Counted from the stretch's first letter, positions 50,309 to 60,378 are shown. The stretch is DNA of 64,000 nt from Anodontia alba (GCA_964016985.1 OZ024827.1:53858684-53922683), one strand, 5' to 3'. Notes: generated by a model from the sequence alone, not told the origin. Numbers and translations are program-made.

Positions 50309-51023
50309 GAAGCACGGCTATGATATTCTATTCATTACATACCGTTTTGCAATGCTCTTTCATTAAAAAGGGGAAAACATTTAAATCATTGAAATCAACG
50401 GTACGAATACATGTTCTTAGGTTAAGCGCTGTCATGTGACATTACGCGGCGTCTTAATGCTGTGGCAACAAAACAAACCATGGCTCTTTCAGATATAATT
50501 GGACGTTGGAACTGTTATATCATCACTAGTGAAATAAAAGAAAAAGTTATACCATCACCAGTGAACTACTTCACTCCTGAAATAAACCATTTCGCTGAAA
50601 ACCAATGGGAAGTGAATACAGGGTATGTAATAGGCCTAACGGCTTTTACCTCATTGAAGAAAAACCGTTCTTACCTATTAGGCAAAGTTTGCTCCCTTTT
50701 AGAGTCTGCTGGAAAATTTTGTCGTGCCTATGGGCTGGGTTAGCATATACGAGGCGGAAAAAATGACGTCAGTTGTTGTATGACGTCATGTATGCTCCGT
50801 AACGAAATCTCTAATTTAGTTAGATCTGAGCTGACAATGATGGATATATGACTAAGGGTAAAGAAAAGTTATGAGACATCGGCAGACCCTCGAGTCAACG
50901 GATAATGCCGATCGTTATCTGTTCACCCTTGGATTGGAAACGCTCGATCTGCATTAACTTTTGTTATGCACGACCCGCCACAGCAAGTTTTGCTATATGC
51001 ACAAGGACGGACGGTCAGATATA

Positions 51024-51539
51024 TCCTACAGTTAGTGATGTAGCCGCCCATATTTAAAACAAAGAAACAACGTGTGATTCCTATCTTACGGCTGTCAGTA
51101 TTTTCTGTGTGATTCTTATCATATGTAGCTACTCCTATCATCGTACTTTCCCTGTTGTATTCTCCAAAACAATTATTGCATTTTAGCAGAACAATTTTCC
51201 CAAGCCTTCTACTAATTAACAATTATTGTCTACTTCCACAAAAACGGCACAGAATGCATAATCTGGCTAAAAACCTCAACAAAACGGCATTGTTTGACAA
51301 AAGTGTGATTCCTACCAAGAGGCAAAGATTCGTTGTGCAAAGAAAATCAGGAAAACGGGACCTTTCTAGCAAAAAATAATCACGGCGGAGAGAAGCTAGT
51401 TCCAGTCCGGGTACTAGGTTTTCCATCTGAAAGCTGTCACAATCAAGATAAATAAATGAAAACATACCCTGAATCGAAAGAAAAACACCGTTAAAACGTG
51501 TGAGATTACCATATGTGTATCACGTGATTGGCCATCCGG
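51024..51539 (-). repeat. Nested element, right inverted arm
   Basis: Inverted copy of 46743-47274, with a minus-strand frame (51465-51223) giving the same Cys-pair block (CILCRFCGSRQ). A third arm fragment lies at 61192-61660. Confidence 0.75.
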
Positions 51540-51545
51540 GATAGA

Positions 51546-52870
51546 AGTCGTTTCTTATCAACAACTCAGTAGTAGATGACTCATTTTCTGACGGAATGCT
51601 ATCTGCTAACTCAACACTTTTCATCAGATGTTCTAGATAATCAGAAGATAACTTCATTGATTTCCTTTGAATTTTTTCATTGATAGTAGGCACAATGTTT
51701 GTACTGAGATTTAAATATTTCCCATTGTTTAGTTTAATACTGATGTTCTGATCAGTAGATGATGTTCTGATTACCTTCGGAGATTCTGTTCCAAACGTGG
51801 CAAAAAAGGTAAGAGAAAATTCCAGGGAGTGCCACAATCACAAACCGCAGCCCTTCCCAGACCCCAAGAGGAAGAGGAAACCGACAAATCTAAACAAGCT
51901 CAAACCGAACAAACGTACGAAAAGCACTAACATTAGCTCTCTCTTCCCCAAACGAGGTAATCGCAATACTAAAAGGACTGAAAAACACAAGAACAAAATG
52001 ACACACGGAAAGACATACAACAAATCGCCTCGTAGAATAAACCACAAAGCAACAAGGAGTAAGACTAACACCGGGACCACCGCCTTAGAACGGCCGGCAG
52101 AGCAAACCACCGGGGGGTTTAAAGCACTTTTACAGCTAGCTAACTTCACCCTGGGTCCCGATGCTACTCTTAATACAGAAATACATAAAAATTCGGTTCG
52201 CATAAAGGCTCAACTCAGTCAATGCATCAAAGCGAAAACATAAAAATCAAATTAATCACTATAATAAACAAAGACGAGTACTCATGGCTAATTCTACTGT
52301 ATGCCAGAGTAAATGAAAACCAATAGTTGAACCACGGCGGGCCAAGCCAAAGACATATCGTCAAACCCCAACCCACTGGTTAAAGTTTTACGAAGAGGCC
52401 GTCATTGAGTCTGAGGCCCGAACCGCCGTCGAGCAATTAAAGAGTGAAGCATAGCCATCAACAATGATTGGGTTGACAACTAGGCATGCAGTCTGCCGCA
52501 TAATATCCAGGCTATAGCCAATTCTTTTATAACGGTTAATAAGTTTTCTGAATTGCTCCGAAAAGTTAGATTTACCTACAATTTTTCTAAATCTGTACAC
52601 TAAGTCACCGTAAAATTCGGGTTCCGATATACCTTGTTGCAAGTCAGACTTCTTGTTCACCAGTTTTCTTCATTTCAGTTTCTCCGCCAGTTTTTCTGTA
52701 ATGTACGTTCTTTGTGAACCTGAATCTAGCAGCAGTCGTACTGTCTCGCAGTTGGCATTTTCAGGGGTTTTTTTTATTTCTGTCTTTGGTGTCTGCATCA
52801 AAACGAATCCTCCTGAAGAAATCAGAGCATTCCCTTCTCGAACGGTATTTTGTTCCGTCAGAACATTCAC
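51546..52870 (-). pseudogene. BEL aspartic protease, interrupted by a module insertion
   Basis: The protease cuts the polyprotein. The first part (52870-52670) contains RLLLDSGSQRTYITEKLA, with the catalytic DSG. The second part (about 51800-51546) holds IKLNNGKYLNLSTNIVPTI and SIPSENESSTTELL. Between them lies an 845-bp antisense module (about 51800-52643) absent from the BEL copy at 61.9 kb. Pol is then cut again by the 4.8-kb TIR element immediately after this domain. Confidence 0.82.
51798..52643 (+). mobile_element. Two-ORF module, copy 3 (most complete)
   Basis: It sits antisense in the BEL protease; the homologous site at 61.9 kb lacks it. The forward ORF (51797-52243) reads KKVRENSRECHNHKPQPFPD, a Lys/Arg-rich linker and LGPDATLNTEIHKNSVRIKA, then loses frame near 52210 relative to the 20-kb copy. 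The reverse ORF (52660-52388, minus) has about 90 residues: QQGISEPEFYGDLVYRFRKI, VGKSNFSEQFRKLINRYKR, IGYSLDIMRQTACLVVNPI. Its start extends a few bases into the flanking DNA. The two ORFs converge. No target duplication was clear. No function is assigned to either protein. Confidence 0.7.
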
Positions 52871-52909
52871 TTCTTGTGGTATTTTAGCACTGATTTCTTG
52901 CTTGAACTT

Positions 52910-54489
52910 TTACGGGCATAAGCTCCTATGGTGCGCGTTACCTTCGCCACAATGTACATAGATTTTGCTCCGCTTACATTCTTTTGCTAGGTGGCCTGTT
53001 TTCAAACAGTTAAAGCAGCTATCTTTCAGCTGCTGTTTTCTTTCCTTCACAGTTCTATAGGTCGGACATTTGTCGCTCCAGTGTTGTTTTTCGCAGTATC
53101 TACACTTGTTAAAATAATTTTTCACTGCCACCTCCTTTGTACCTACTACTAGAGCTTCTGTCGAGGATACTTGAAATGGTACACGCTTGTCACTCTTTGA
53201 TTAAAGATCAACCCTTTTATTACCACGATTACGTTCATGATTGTTTGTTGCTTTATAATTTGCACCAACTGGTTTTGAATTTGACTCCGCCAGGTTCGAT
53301 TTTATTTCACTCTTTTCACGTGCAAAAATATAATCACGTAACGTTTCTATTTACTTTACTGTACTCCAATGGTTAGTGCTCCATTCATTACTTCAAGCTG
53401 CAGAATCACTGCCTGTGGCAACTTAGCCTTAATCATTGAAACAAAGACATCTTGATTGATGTCCTGCTTCAACACTTCAAGACTGCGCAAATGTCTCTGG
53501 ACTTTATCTAGAAATAACCTTAAACTGTGTATTATTACTTGCTGTTTGGAGATTATAATCATTTTATTATAATGACAATCAATGACTTATTGACTATTTC
53601 CAAACTTTTCATTCAACGAGGCAATGGCAACTGCATAATTTTAGTTTGATAAGGCTAAACCAGACACTGCACGGGCTGCTTCTCCTGACAACTTACTTTT
53701 AAGGTAATTAAACTTTTCTGTATTTGACAAGTTTGAATTTATGTGTACGGTACATTCAAAAGAGTTCCAGAATTCATTCCATGTCAGCCTATCGCCACTG
53801 TATGACACTATATCTATCTTTGGCAACTTTACTGAGCTTGCTTTCTCTAATGCGGTTTTCCTTTCTTGGTCTTTCGTTTTGCTTTGCTGCTGCTCAAGAA
53901 ATTCCTACTGTCTTCACAGATGGTTTATTTGAATCTAGATCAGTTTCTTTATGTCTTCTCGTACCTTGAGTTATTTTATTCTTGTGTTTTTCAGTCCTTT
54001 TAGCATTGCGATTACCTCGCTTGGGGAAGAGAGAGCTAATCTTAGTGCTTTTCATACGTTTGTTTGATTTGTGCTTGTTTGGTTTTGTCGATTTCCTCTT
54101 CCTCTTGGTGTCTGGGGAGGGCTGCGGTTTGTGATAGTGGCACTCCCTGGACTTTTCTCTTACTTTTTTTTTCATTTTATCTAACTTTGGTTTTAATTGC
54201 TTTAGATCAATATGTCGCTCCATAGCTTCAGCACACAACTGGCTGTCTTGTCCAAGAATGTTTTCTATAAACTCAGATTCACTCTCATCTAGAGCACTAC
54301 ACAATTTTTCTGTTTGAATTTCAACTTTTTCAGTGTACGTTTGCAGTTTTTCAACACATTTACCATTAACGGTTCCAGTCCTGCAGATTCAGAGTTGGTA
54401 CGCAACATGACATTGGCAATTTCTATTTCCTTTTCAAGGAAATTTCTGTATCGTGTTCTGATACCTTTCAAGTATGTGACAATAGCCAT
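52910..54489 (-). pseudogene. BEL gag with zinc knuckles, broken and carrying a module fragment
   Basis: Gag packages element RNA. The ATG at 54489 lies about 65 nt after the LTR. Fragments in order: an N-terminal helical region (TYLKGIRTRYRNFLEKEIEI), an acidic stretch, a foreign basic segment (about 54168-53907), then the conserved Pao gag domain (53826-53641, LPKIDIVSYSGDRLTWNEFW with the start in frame) and C-terminal zinc knuckles (53131-52910: CRYCEKQHWSDKC and CFNCLKTGHLAKEC, the latter a CCHC knuckle). Several frameshifts separate the pieces. Confidence 0.85.
53907..54168 (-). mobile_element. Fragment of the module's forward ORF inside gag
   Basis: About 200 bp match the 5' part of the two-ORF modules, starting at the same AAAAAGTAAGAG point. 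The frame is open from upstream gag into the segment (VREKSRECHYHKPQPSPD, then SLFPKRGNRNAKRTEKHKNK) and on to a stop at 53894. Gag homology resumes near 53905 in another frame. The second BEL copy has the same insertion and the same stop, so it predates their separation. GTAAGAG at the start resembles a splice donor; removal as an intron is an alternative. Confidence 0.65.
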
Positions 54490-54532
54490 ATCTACAAGAA
54501 AAGTATTTCGCTTATTTGTTTCGAATTCTAGT

Positions 54533-54550
54533 TCCCGGGTTCCGGCGCCA
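54533..54550 (-). other. BEL primer-binding site
   Basis: On the minus strand, TGGCGCCGGAACCCGGGA starts three bases after the 5' LTR, the expected place for annealing of a tRNA 3' end (TGG complements CCA). The same sequence sits at the same spacing in the second copy (about 63853-63870). The tRNA species was not identified. Confidence 0.7.
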
Positions 54551-54553
54551 AAT

Positions 54554-54831
54554 TATAGCAGAGATCTTTTTATTCCTGTTTAATTTCTCGACTACAAGAC
54601 TTAAGAAACACACAACTATAATTTTGTTTATCATATATTCTCACTCTTTTTTTTCCACAACAAAATTTGCAAAATTCAGCCTTCTTATATATCCTGCGAA
54701 AGGTCACCACAGCACATGCAACACCCAGTCGCACGTGAAGCACCATATCGATGAGAAGCCATGTTCGTCGGTACACCTCCGTCGGTACATCTCCGTCTGA
54801 CTACAGCACGAAACACTCGCCTTTCGCGACA
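54554..54831 (-). repeat. BEL 5' LTR
   Basis: It pairs with 41774-42050. On the minus strand it starts TGTCGCGAAAGGCGAG and ends CTGCTATA rather than CTGCTACA, so the terminal CA is mutated. The divergence from the 3' LTR (scattered changes plus small indels) implies an old insertion. GCCAC follows at 54832-54836. Confidence 0.88.
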
Positions 54832-54844
54832 GCCACGGCCTCTG

Positions 54845-55659
54845 AAATCGCTCACTTGAGAACATCTGCTTTAATTGCAAGACTTGACATTCATATTTAA
54901 GGCAAAAAAAAAATTATTATTAGATTCTCAGGCCAGTTTTTTAAATAAAAGGAGCTCTGGCGACCATTATGTTCAGCGGAGTAGAACCATTTAAGCAATT
55001 TTGGTAGAGGGTCACCCAAGAAACATCTTTGAAATTATTTTAAAATCGAGCCATTGGCCTAGGAGAAGATGTCGTTTAAATGATTTTCAAATTTTAGCTT
55101 TGGCTTCCGTTTTGTTCAGTGGAGCGGAACCATTTTAGCATTTTGGTAGAGGGTCCCCCAAGGCACATTTCCGTGAAATTATTTTGAAATCGGGCCATTG
55201 GCCTAGGAGGAGATGTCGTTTAAAGGTTTTTTCTATTTTTAGCTTTGGTGGCCATTTTGTTCAGCGAATCAGAATCATTTTAGCAATTTTGGTAGAGGGC
55301 TGGCGGCCATTTTGTTCAGAACCATTTTAGCAATTTTGTTCGAGTCACCCATGGAACATTTCTGTGAAATTATTTTGAAATGGGGCCATTGGCCTAGAAG
55401 GAGATGTCGTTTAAATGTTTGTTTTTTGTGTTTTTTTGTGTGTGTGTTTTTTTTTTTTTTTTTTTTTTTTTTTTGTTTTGTTTTGTTTTTTTCATTTTTA
55501 GCTCTGGCGGCCATTTTGTTCAGCGGAGCGGAATCATTTTAGCAATTCTGGTAGAGGGTTGGCGGCCATTTTGTTCAGAACCATTTTAGCAATTTTATTC
55601 GATAGCCATCCATGGAACATTTCTGTGAAATTATTTTGAAATGGGGATGTCGTTTAAAT

Positions 55660-55695
<36 letters not shown>

Positions 55696-56215
55696 CATTT
55701 TTAGCTCTGGCGGCCATTTTGTTCAGCGGAGCGGAACCATTTTAGCAATTCTGGTAGAGGATCACCTAAGGAACATTTCTGTGAAATTATTTTGAAATCG
55801 GGCCATTGGCCTAGGAGGAGATGTCGTTTATTTTATTTTTTTTTTTTTTTTTCTTTCTATTTTTCAGCTTTGACGGCCATTTTGTCCAGTGGAGCGGAAC
55901 CATTTTAGCAATTTTGGTAGAGGGTCACCCAAGGAACATTTCTGTGAGATTATTTTGAAATCGGTTTATTGGCCTAGGAGGAGATGTCGTTTAAAGGCTT
56001 TTTTTCTATTTTAAGCTCTGGCGGCCAGTTTGTGCAGCAGAGCGGAACGATTTGAGCAATTTTGGTACAGGACCTCCAAAGGAACAATCGGAGGAGATGT
56101 CATTTGAAGGAAAGTGTTGACGACTCACGACGCACGACGGACGACAGACGACGACGGACGCCGGAGACAGGGCGATCACTATAGCTCACCCCGAGCAGGG
56201 TGTGCTCAGGTGAGC
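54845..56215 (-). mobile_element. Second pearl/Helentron-like element, minus orientation
   Basis: Its right end, complemented, reads TTTTAGCTCACCTGAGCACA, then GGTGAGCTATAGTGATCGCC and a GTCGTC-rich tract, matching the head of the element at 26162. Five to seven units contain GGCGGCCATTTTGTTCAG, GAGCGGAACCATTTTAGCAA, TTTTGGTAGAGGGTCACCCA and GGCCTAGGAGGAGATGTCG, the complement of unit text at 26.4-29.8 kb (ATGTTCCTT, CTCTACCAA). T runs of up to ~35 nt separate units. The left end is truncated or decayed. ORFs inside are artefacts. Confidence 0.7.
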
Positions 56216-56560
56216 TAAAAAAAAAGGCGAAATAATGCGGACCAAAAGCGAAAAAGGCGTAGTAACGCGAAACTAAAGGATAAAAACGCGAGAAAGGCGT
56301 AGTAATGCGAAAAAAGGCGTAGCAACGCGAAATAAAAGGCATAGTAACGCAAATTAAAAGGCGTAGTTACGCAGAAAAGGTGAAATAACACGATAAAAGG
56401 CATAGTAACGCAAAACAAAAGGCGAAATAACGCGAAAAATGGCGTAGTGAAGCGAAACAAAAGGCGAAGTAACGCAAGAAAAGGCGCGAAACGGAAGGCG
56501 TAGTAATGCAATAGAACAGGCGATGTAACGCTATAAAAGGCGTAATAACGACTTTAGGGA
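56216..56560. repeat. ~21-bp satellite, right segment
   Basis: The same GGCGTAGTAACGCGAAA repeat as 41337-41768, resuming immediately after the pearl-like element. The minus-strand frames (56100-56511) are translations of the repeat. Confidence 0.8.
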
Positions 56561-56714
56561 TATATAAAAGATCTCATGTTAACGTTAACAGGTCTCTTCA
56601 AACTTTTGACATTACATGACGTATCAAGCTGACCAAAATATCCAGTTGTATTATCGATTAGGGTTTAGCAACAAAGAAATCTTAAGCGTATTAGGTCATT
56701 TAGACGGACTTATA

Positions 56715-57728
56715 TGGAAACGTATTGGTACCCTCCCCCCCCCCCCCCACCCCACCCCCAACCACCCCAACCCCTAAAATTTTTTCGCGTTTTATATGTA
56801 TTATCAAGTTATGTGGTAATACCTTTCTCGTGAAACCGTCACAAATTATTGTTTTTATGAAGATTTTTTTAGGTAAAATGTAATAGATACAGTCATTTAA
56901 CATTATAATGAATTCATGATATTTTTATTTTGCCAAAATTTTGACGATATACGGGATAGCTTATTTAATGAAATTCATTTCACGCTAAAGCTGTCGGTAT
57001 AACAATATTGCGAATTTGTCATTTCTTGTTTTATCGTTATAATTTTGTGGTAATAATTTAATCAGATTAAAATCGAGGAATAATGTCGCTATCACAATAT
57101 AGCAATGTCGTTTTAATGCAGTTATTAATTGGACCAAAGGGGCCGTACTTCAAGTTGAACTACTATAGATGGCTGAAATAAACCGAGTTTTAATGTTTAA
57201 AAACAGAATTGAATACTCACAAGAAAAGCAGCGATTTTCTTTCGGGATACAGCCCTCTTTTCAGATTTCTTTTCTTTTTTTTTTTCAATAGAACGAATAA
57301 ACCGAAGCTTCATACGTTTTCTTTTTTTTTTTTTTTTTTTTTGCAGATTACGATATGACAAAAATTCGTCGAAAACATTTGAACGCGATATGCCATAATT
57401 TGAGCATTATGTAATGCGTTTAATGACATAAGCATATCGCAAAGAAATTACAACATTATGACTCCCTACTTGTATCGTTATCATGTTAATCTTATATCGT
57501 TATCACGATAATTTATCAGTGTCATTACTTCTGTTATGCTAAAATTACTACGTAAAAAAGTACCACGCAGTAATTACATCGTTAACACGCAACATTTATA
57601 TCGTGATCGCAAAAAATATCTGCTTTTATCGAGAAACATAAGTTGTTTTAACTTGATTTTATAACATTTCATTGGCGTAAAAATATGACGCGAAAAATAT
57701 TGGGGGTGGTGGGTACCAACACGTTCCA
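56715..57728. mobile_element. TIR element, ~1 kb, TA target
   Basis: The left end TGGAAACGTATTGGTACCC pairs with the right end, whose complement reads TGGAACGTGTTGGTACCC. An inner inverted match follows (CCCCCACC... with ...GGTGGTGGG, and TTTTTTCGCGT with ACGCGAAAAA). TA flanks both sides (56713-56714 and 57729-57730). The interior is AT-rich with ATATCGTTATC-type phrases and T runs near 57270 and 57330. No ORF, so a MITE is likely. It abuts an integrase pseudogene. Confidence 0.6.
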
Positions 57729-57993
57729 TAGGCTTATCATCAGCATATCTACCTTGAAAAGGAAGTTATGGTCACTTGGACTGCTTCGGAGGAAGAATCA
57801 TTCTGATTTACTTGACGTTGCATGTTTTATTCTTTCTCAATTTAAAACATCAGGTGCTTTGTACGGCTATCGTTGGATGTATTTAAAATGTAAACAATCT
57901 GGATATAATATTCCAAGGGATACTGTTTACCGATTGATGCAACTGCCTGACCTTAATGGAATGCACAATAGAAAAAGAAGGAGACTATGGAAA

Positions 57994-58990
57994 CGGTAAT
58001 ATTCCAGTCCAGGTCCCAATTTTGTTTGGCATATAGACTCGTATGACAAATTGAGGCCGTATGGCATTGCTATAAATGTTTGCATAGATGGTTATTCGAG
58101 GTATGTTATTTGGCTTGAATAAGCGTCAAAAAGATTGCCTTTGGAAACAAAAAACACACTACGGATAGAAAATGGGAGTCTCGGTTTTATTGAGACTCTT
58201 CATAAGCAGCAATGAAGTTTGCAACACTGCTTACGCCCTCTAGCGTATACATGAGCAGAACTCCATTTTCAAATATACCACAATGGGCCCAATGACCCCA
58301 AAAGAAAAGGAAATATAATCTGCACTATGGTGATGTACCAGATGTTCTACCGCCGCCACACGGCACTAAACCAGCTGCAGTGAAACACACTACGGATAGA
58401 AAATGGGAGTCTCGGTTTTATTGAGACTCTTCATAAGCAGCAATGAAGTTGCAACACTGCTTATGCCCTCTAGCGTATACATAAGCAGAACTCCATTTTC
58501 AAATGTACCACGGTAATATTCCAGTCCAGGTCCCAATTTTGTTTGGCATATAGACTCGTATGACAAACTGAGGCCGTATGGCATTGCTATAAATGTTTGC
58601 ATTGATGGTTATTCGAGGTATTTTATTTGGCCTGAATAAGCGTCAAAAAGATTACCTTTGGAAACAAAAAACACACTACGGATAGAAAATGGGAGTCTCG
58701 GTTTTATTGAGACTCTTCATAAGCAGCAATGAAGTTTGCAACACCCTCAAGCGTATACATGAGCAGAACTCCATTTTCAAATATACCACAATGGGCCCAA
58801 TGACCCCAAAGGAAATGAAATATAATCTGCACTATGGTGATGTACTAGATGTTCTACCGCCGCCACACGGCACTAACACCAGCTGCAGTGAAACAAAGAA
58901 CACACTACGGATAGAAAATGGGAGTCTCGGTTTCATTGAGACTCTTCATAAGCAGCAATGAAGTTTGCAACACTGCTTACGCCCTCTAGC
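57994..58990 (+). repeat. Higher-order tandem duplication within the integrase pseudogene
   Basis: The block GTAATATTCCAGTCCAGGTC occurs at 57995 and 58512. The block ACACACTACGGATAGAAAAT occurs at about 58153, 58385, 58671 and 58900, giving alternating spacings of about 232, 286 and 229 bp. Each copy of the second block contains the hairpin GAGTCTC-n9-GAGACTC (first at 58176-58198). The units also share CCCTCTAGCGTATACATGAG and CACTATGGTGATGTAC. Confidence 0.75.
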
Positions 58991-59014
58991 GTATACATGA
59001 GCAGAACTCCATTT

Positions 59015-59392
59015 TCAAATGTACCACAATGAGCCAAGTGATCCCAAAGGAAATGAAATATAATCTACACTATGGTGATGAACGGGGAGACGTTCTCCCG
59101 CCGCCACACGACTACAAATAGCGATCTGAAGGTTATAGTAAGATATTACATAGTTTCGATTCTGAAGAAGGGTGGTTGCCCTAAACGTGTAAGAACTGAT
59201 CTTAGGACCGAAAATGTATATATTCAAAACATGCAGCCGTGGACATTGTGACAAATTTAGCGAAAAAGCACATACAACCAACACATCGAGTGGTTTTGTG
59301 GATTGCTTCGAAAAGATATAGGACTTCATGAATTCGTTTTCGGAGTTAGGTAACGACATGAATGACTTGTATCGCGGTGATTTGTTGGACAA
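59015..59392 (-). other. Minus-strand ORF opposite the integrase pseudogene (likely spurious)
   Basis: A 125-aa open frame without recognisable motif. The plus strand of the same DNA carries integrase-like protein text, so this is most probably its shadow. It is listed only because of its length. Confidence 0.15.
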
Positions 59393-59569
59393 GAGCCTAA
59401 TTCAGTTTTGTTTCCTTGAAACAATTCGGGTAAGTTATAACACGTATTTGACAATTTAATATCGCCCCTGTTCTCTCATATCTATGGCAACCCGGTTGGG
59501 TTTTTACCCGAAGACAGATACCTTTATTAATAAATACAGGCATTTGTATTTTTGTAATCACAAGTATCT

Positions 59570-59935
59570 CTAATTGAAATGCAGATTTCTTATTTCTGTA
59601 ATTGAAATAGAGATATCTGTAATTGAAATGCAGATATCAGTATTTGAAACACAGATTTCCCTATTTTCAATCATAATATAGATATCTGCATGTCAGTTAG
59701 ACATATCTGCATTACAAATACAGAAGTTTGCATTTCAATAAAAGATATCTGTAATTAAGCTGAAAATTAAATATCTGCTTTTAAAATACAGATATCTTAT
59801 TGAAATGCAGATGTCTGCATTTGAAATGGAGATATCTGAATTTCTAATTCAATACAGGTATCTGCATTTCAAACACAGATATCTGCTTTTTAATCAAAGA
59901 TATCTGTATTAATGGTTGAAATAGAGATATCCCTT
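59570..59935. repeat. Degenerate GATATCTG minisatellite
   Basis: About 15 copies of a ~22-bp phrase such as GAAATGCAGATATCTGTATT appear in both orientations (CAGATATCTG is itself palindromic), so the tract is a string of overlapping short inverted repeats. Confidence 0.75.
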
Positions 59936-60378
59936 CTAATGGGGAAACTGATACCTCCCTCGCCGATTTTAGATACGCGCTTTGACCTGTTACCTTTGGT
60001 CTTAATTTAACAGTCAAACCTGTTTGCATTCGACCTGCACTGTATCCATTTTTTCTCTATTAGTATTCTGCCGTCTTGACTCAGTAAGCGGAGAGAAACG
60101 TTCTAGTTTGAGTAACAGTTGCCTCTATATCTCCTCTACTCTTTGGGAGGCATTGGTGTTGGCGAGCAGTCGTTCAACATTGTTAATCACGTTACTGAGT
60201 TCCAACCGTAAGGTGCCTCAGAGATCTCAGAAACAGTCCTGTGAATTCGTTGCATATGTGAACACAAGATAAGCGGACAAAGAAGATCCTGATCTGACTG
60301 CACGGATACGAGGGCAAATGCCCCGCGTCAAAGGAAAATACCTCAAAATAAGAGGAGTGTAGAAATGTGTTTTTTTTT
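59936..60378. other. No recognised feature
   Basis: Mixed-composition DNA. The ORFs at 59844-60029 (-) and 60024-60272 (+) have no motif. Confidence 0.4.

Larger units (their letters stand above)
47275..51023. other. Interior of the nested TIR element
   Basis: About 3.7 kb with no recognised transposase. Frames at 47793-48125 (+, 110 aa) and 50462-50743 (+, 93 aa) have no family motif I can name. C-rich tracts occur at 48650-48680 and 49595-49630. A TTC-rich tract lies near 49400. The interior is likely cargo or decayed. Confidence 0.45.
46743..51539. mobile_element. 4.8-kb element with ~0.5-kb terminal inverted repeats, nested in BEL pol
   Basis: The arms at 46743-47274 and 51024-51539 are inverted copies of each other. 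Outer ends read CAGGGTGGCCAATCACGTGA on the left and, complemented, CCGGATGGCCAATCACGTGA on the right. The insertion splits the pol region between protease and RT and is flanked by GATAGA. Long TIRs with a 6-bp duplication recall Polintons, but Polinton ends start with AG, which these do not. CAGGG ends recall hAT, which makes 8-bp duplications. The superfamily therefore stays open. No transposase was recognised inside. Confidence 0.75.
41774..54831 (-). mobile_element. BEL/Pao LTR retrotransposon, complete ends, nested insertions
   Basis: LTRs of 277 and 278 bp, a 5-bp target duplication and a primer-site candidate define the ends. On the minus strand the order is gag, zinc knuckles, aspartic protease, RT, RNase H, integrase and the C-terminal domain typical of Pao polyproteins, which is the BEL/Pao order. 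Two insertions interrupt it: 46743-51539 (TIR element) and ~51800-52643 (antisense two-ORF module). Without them it would be about 7.4 kb, a usual BEL size. Multiple frameshifts and stops in gag and pol show that it is inactive. The element sits in a satellite array. Confidence 0.9.
57725..59434 (+). pseudogene. Integrase-core transposase-like gene, fragmented
   Basis: Three blocks point to a DDE integrase-type protein like those of Ginger-type or other TE-derived genes. The first (57725-57999) has SALYGYRWMYLKCKQSGY-like text in the N-terminal region (GALYGYRWMYLKC). The second (58000-58115) has NFVWHIDSYDKLRPYG with the first catalytic Asp, then CIDGYSRYVIWLE. The third (59165-59434) has GCPKRVRTD with the second Asp and HIEWFCGLLRKDIG with the Glu. 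About 1 kb of duplicated DNA separates the second and third blocks, and stops are frequent. GGGTAAGTT at 59428 looks like a splice donor. The gene is dead; family placement is by recall. Confidence 0.65.

Noticed and set aside
46743..51539. Calling the nested element a Polinton
   Set aside because: The 6-bp duplication and long TIRs fit, but the termini do not start with AG and no polymerase or integrase is seen.
54536..54553. Naming the tRNA primer of the BEL element
   Set aside because: TGGCGCCGGAACCCGGGA could not be matched with certainty to a tRNA 3' end from memory.
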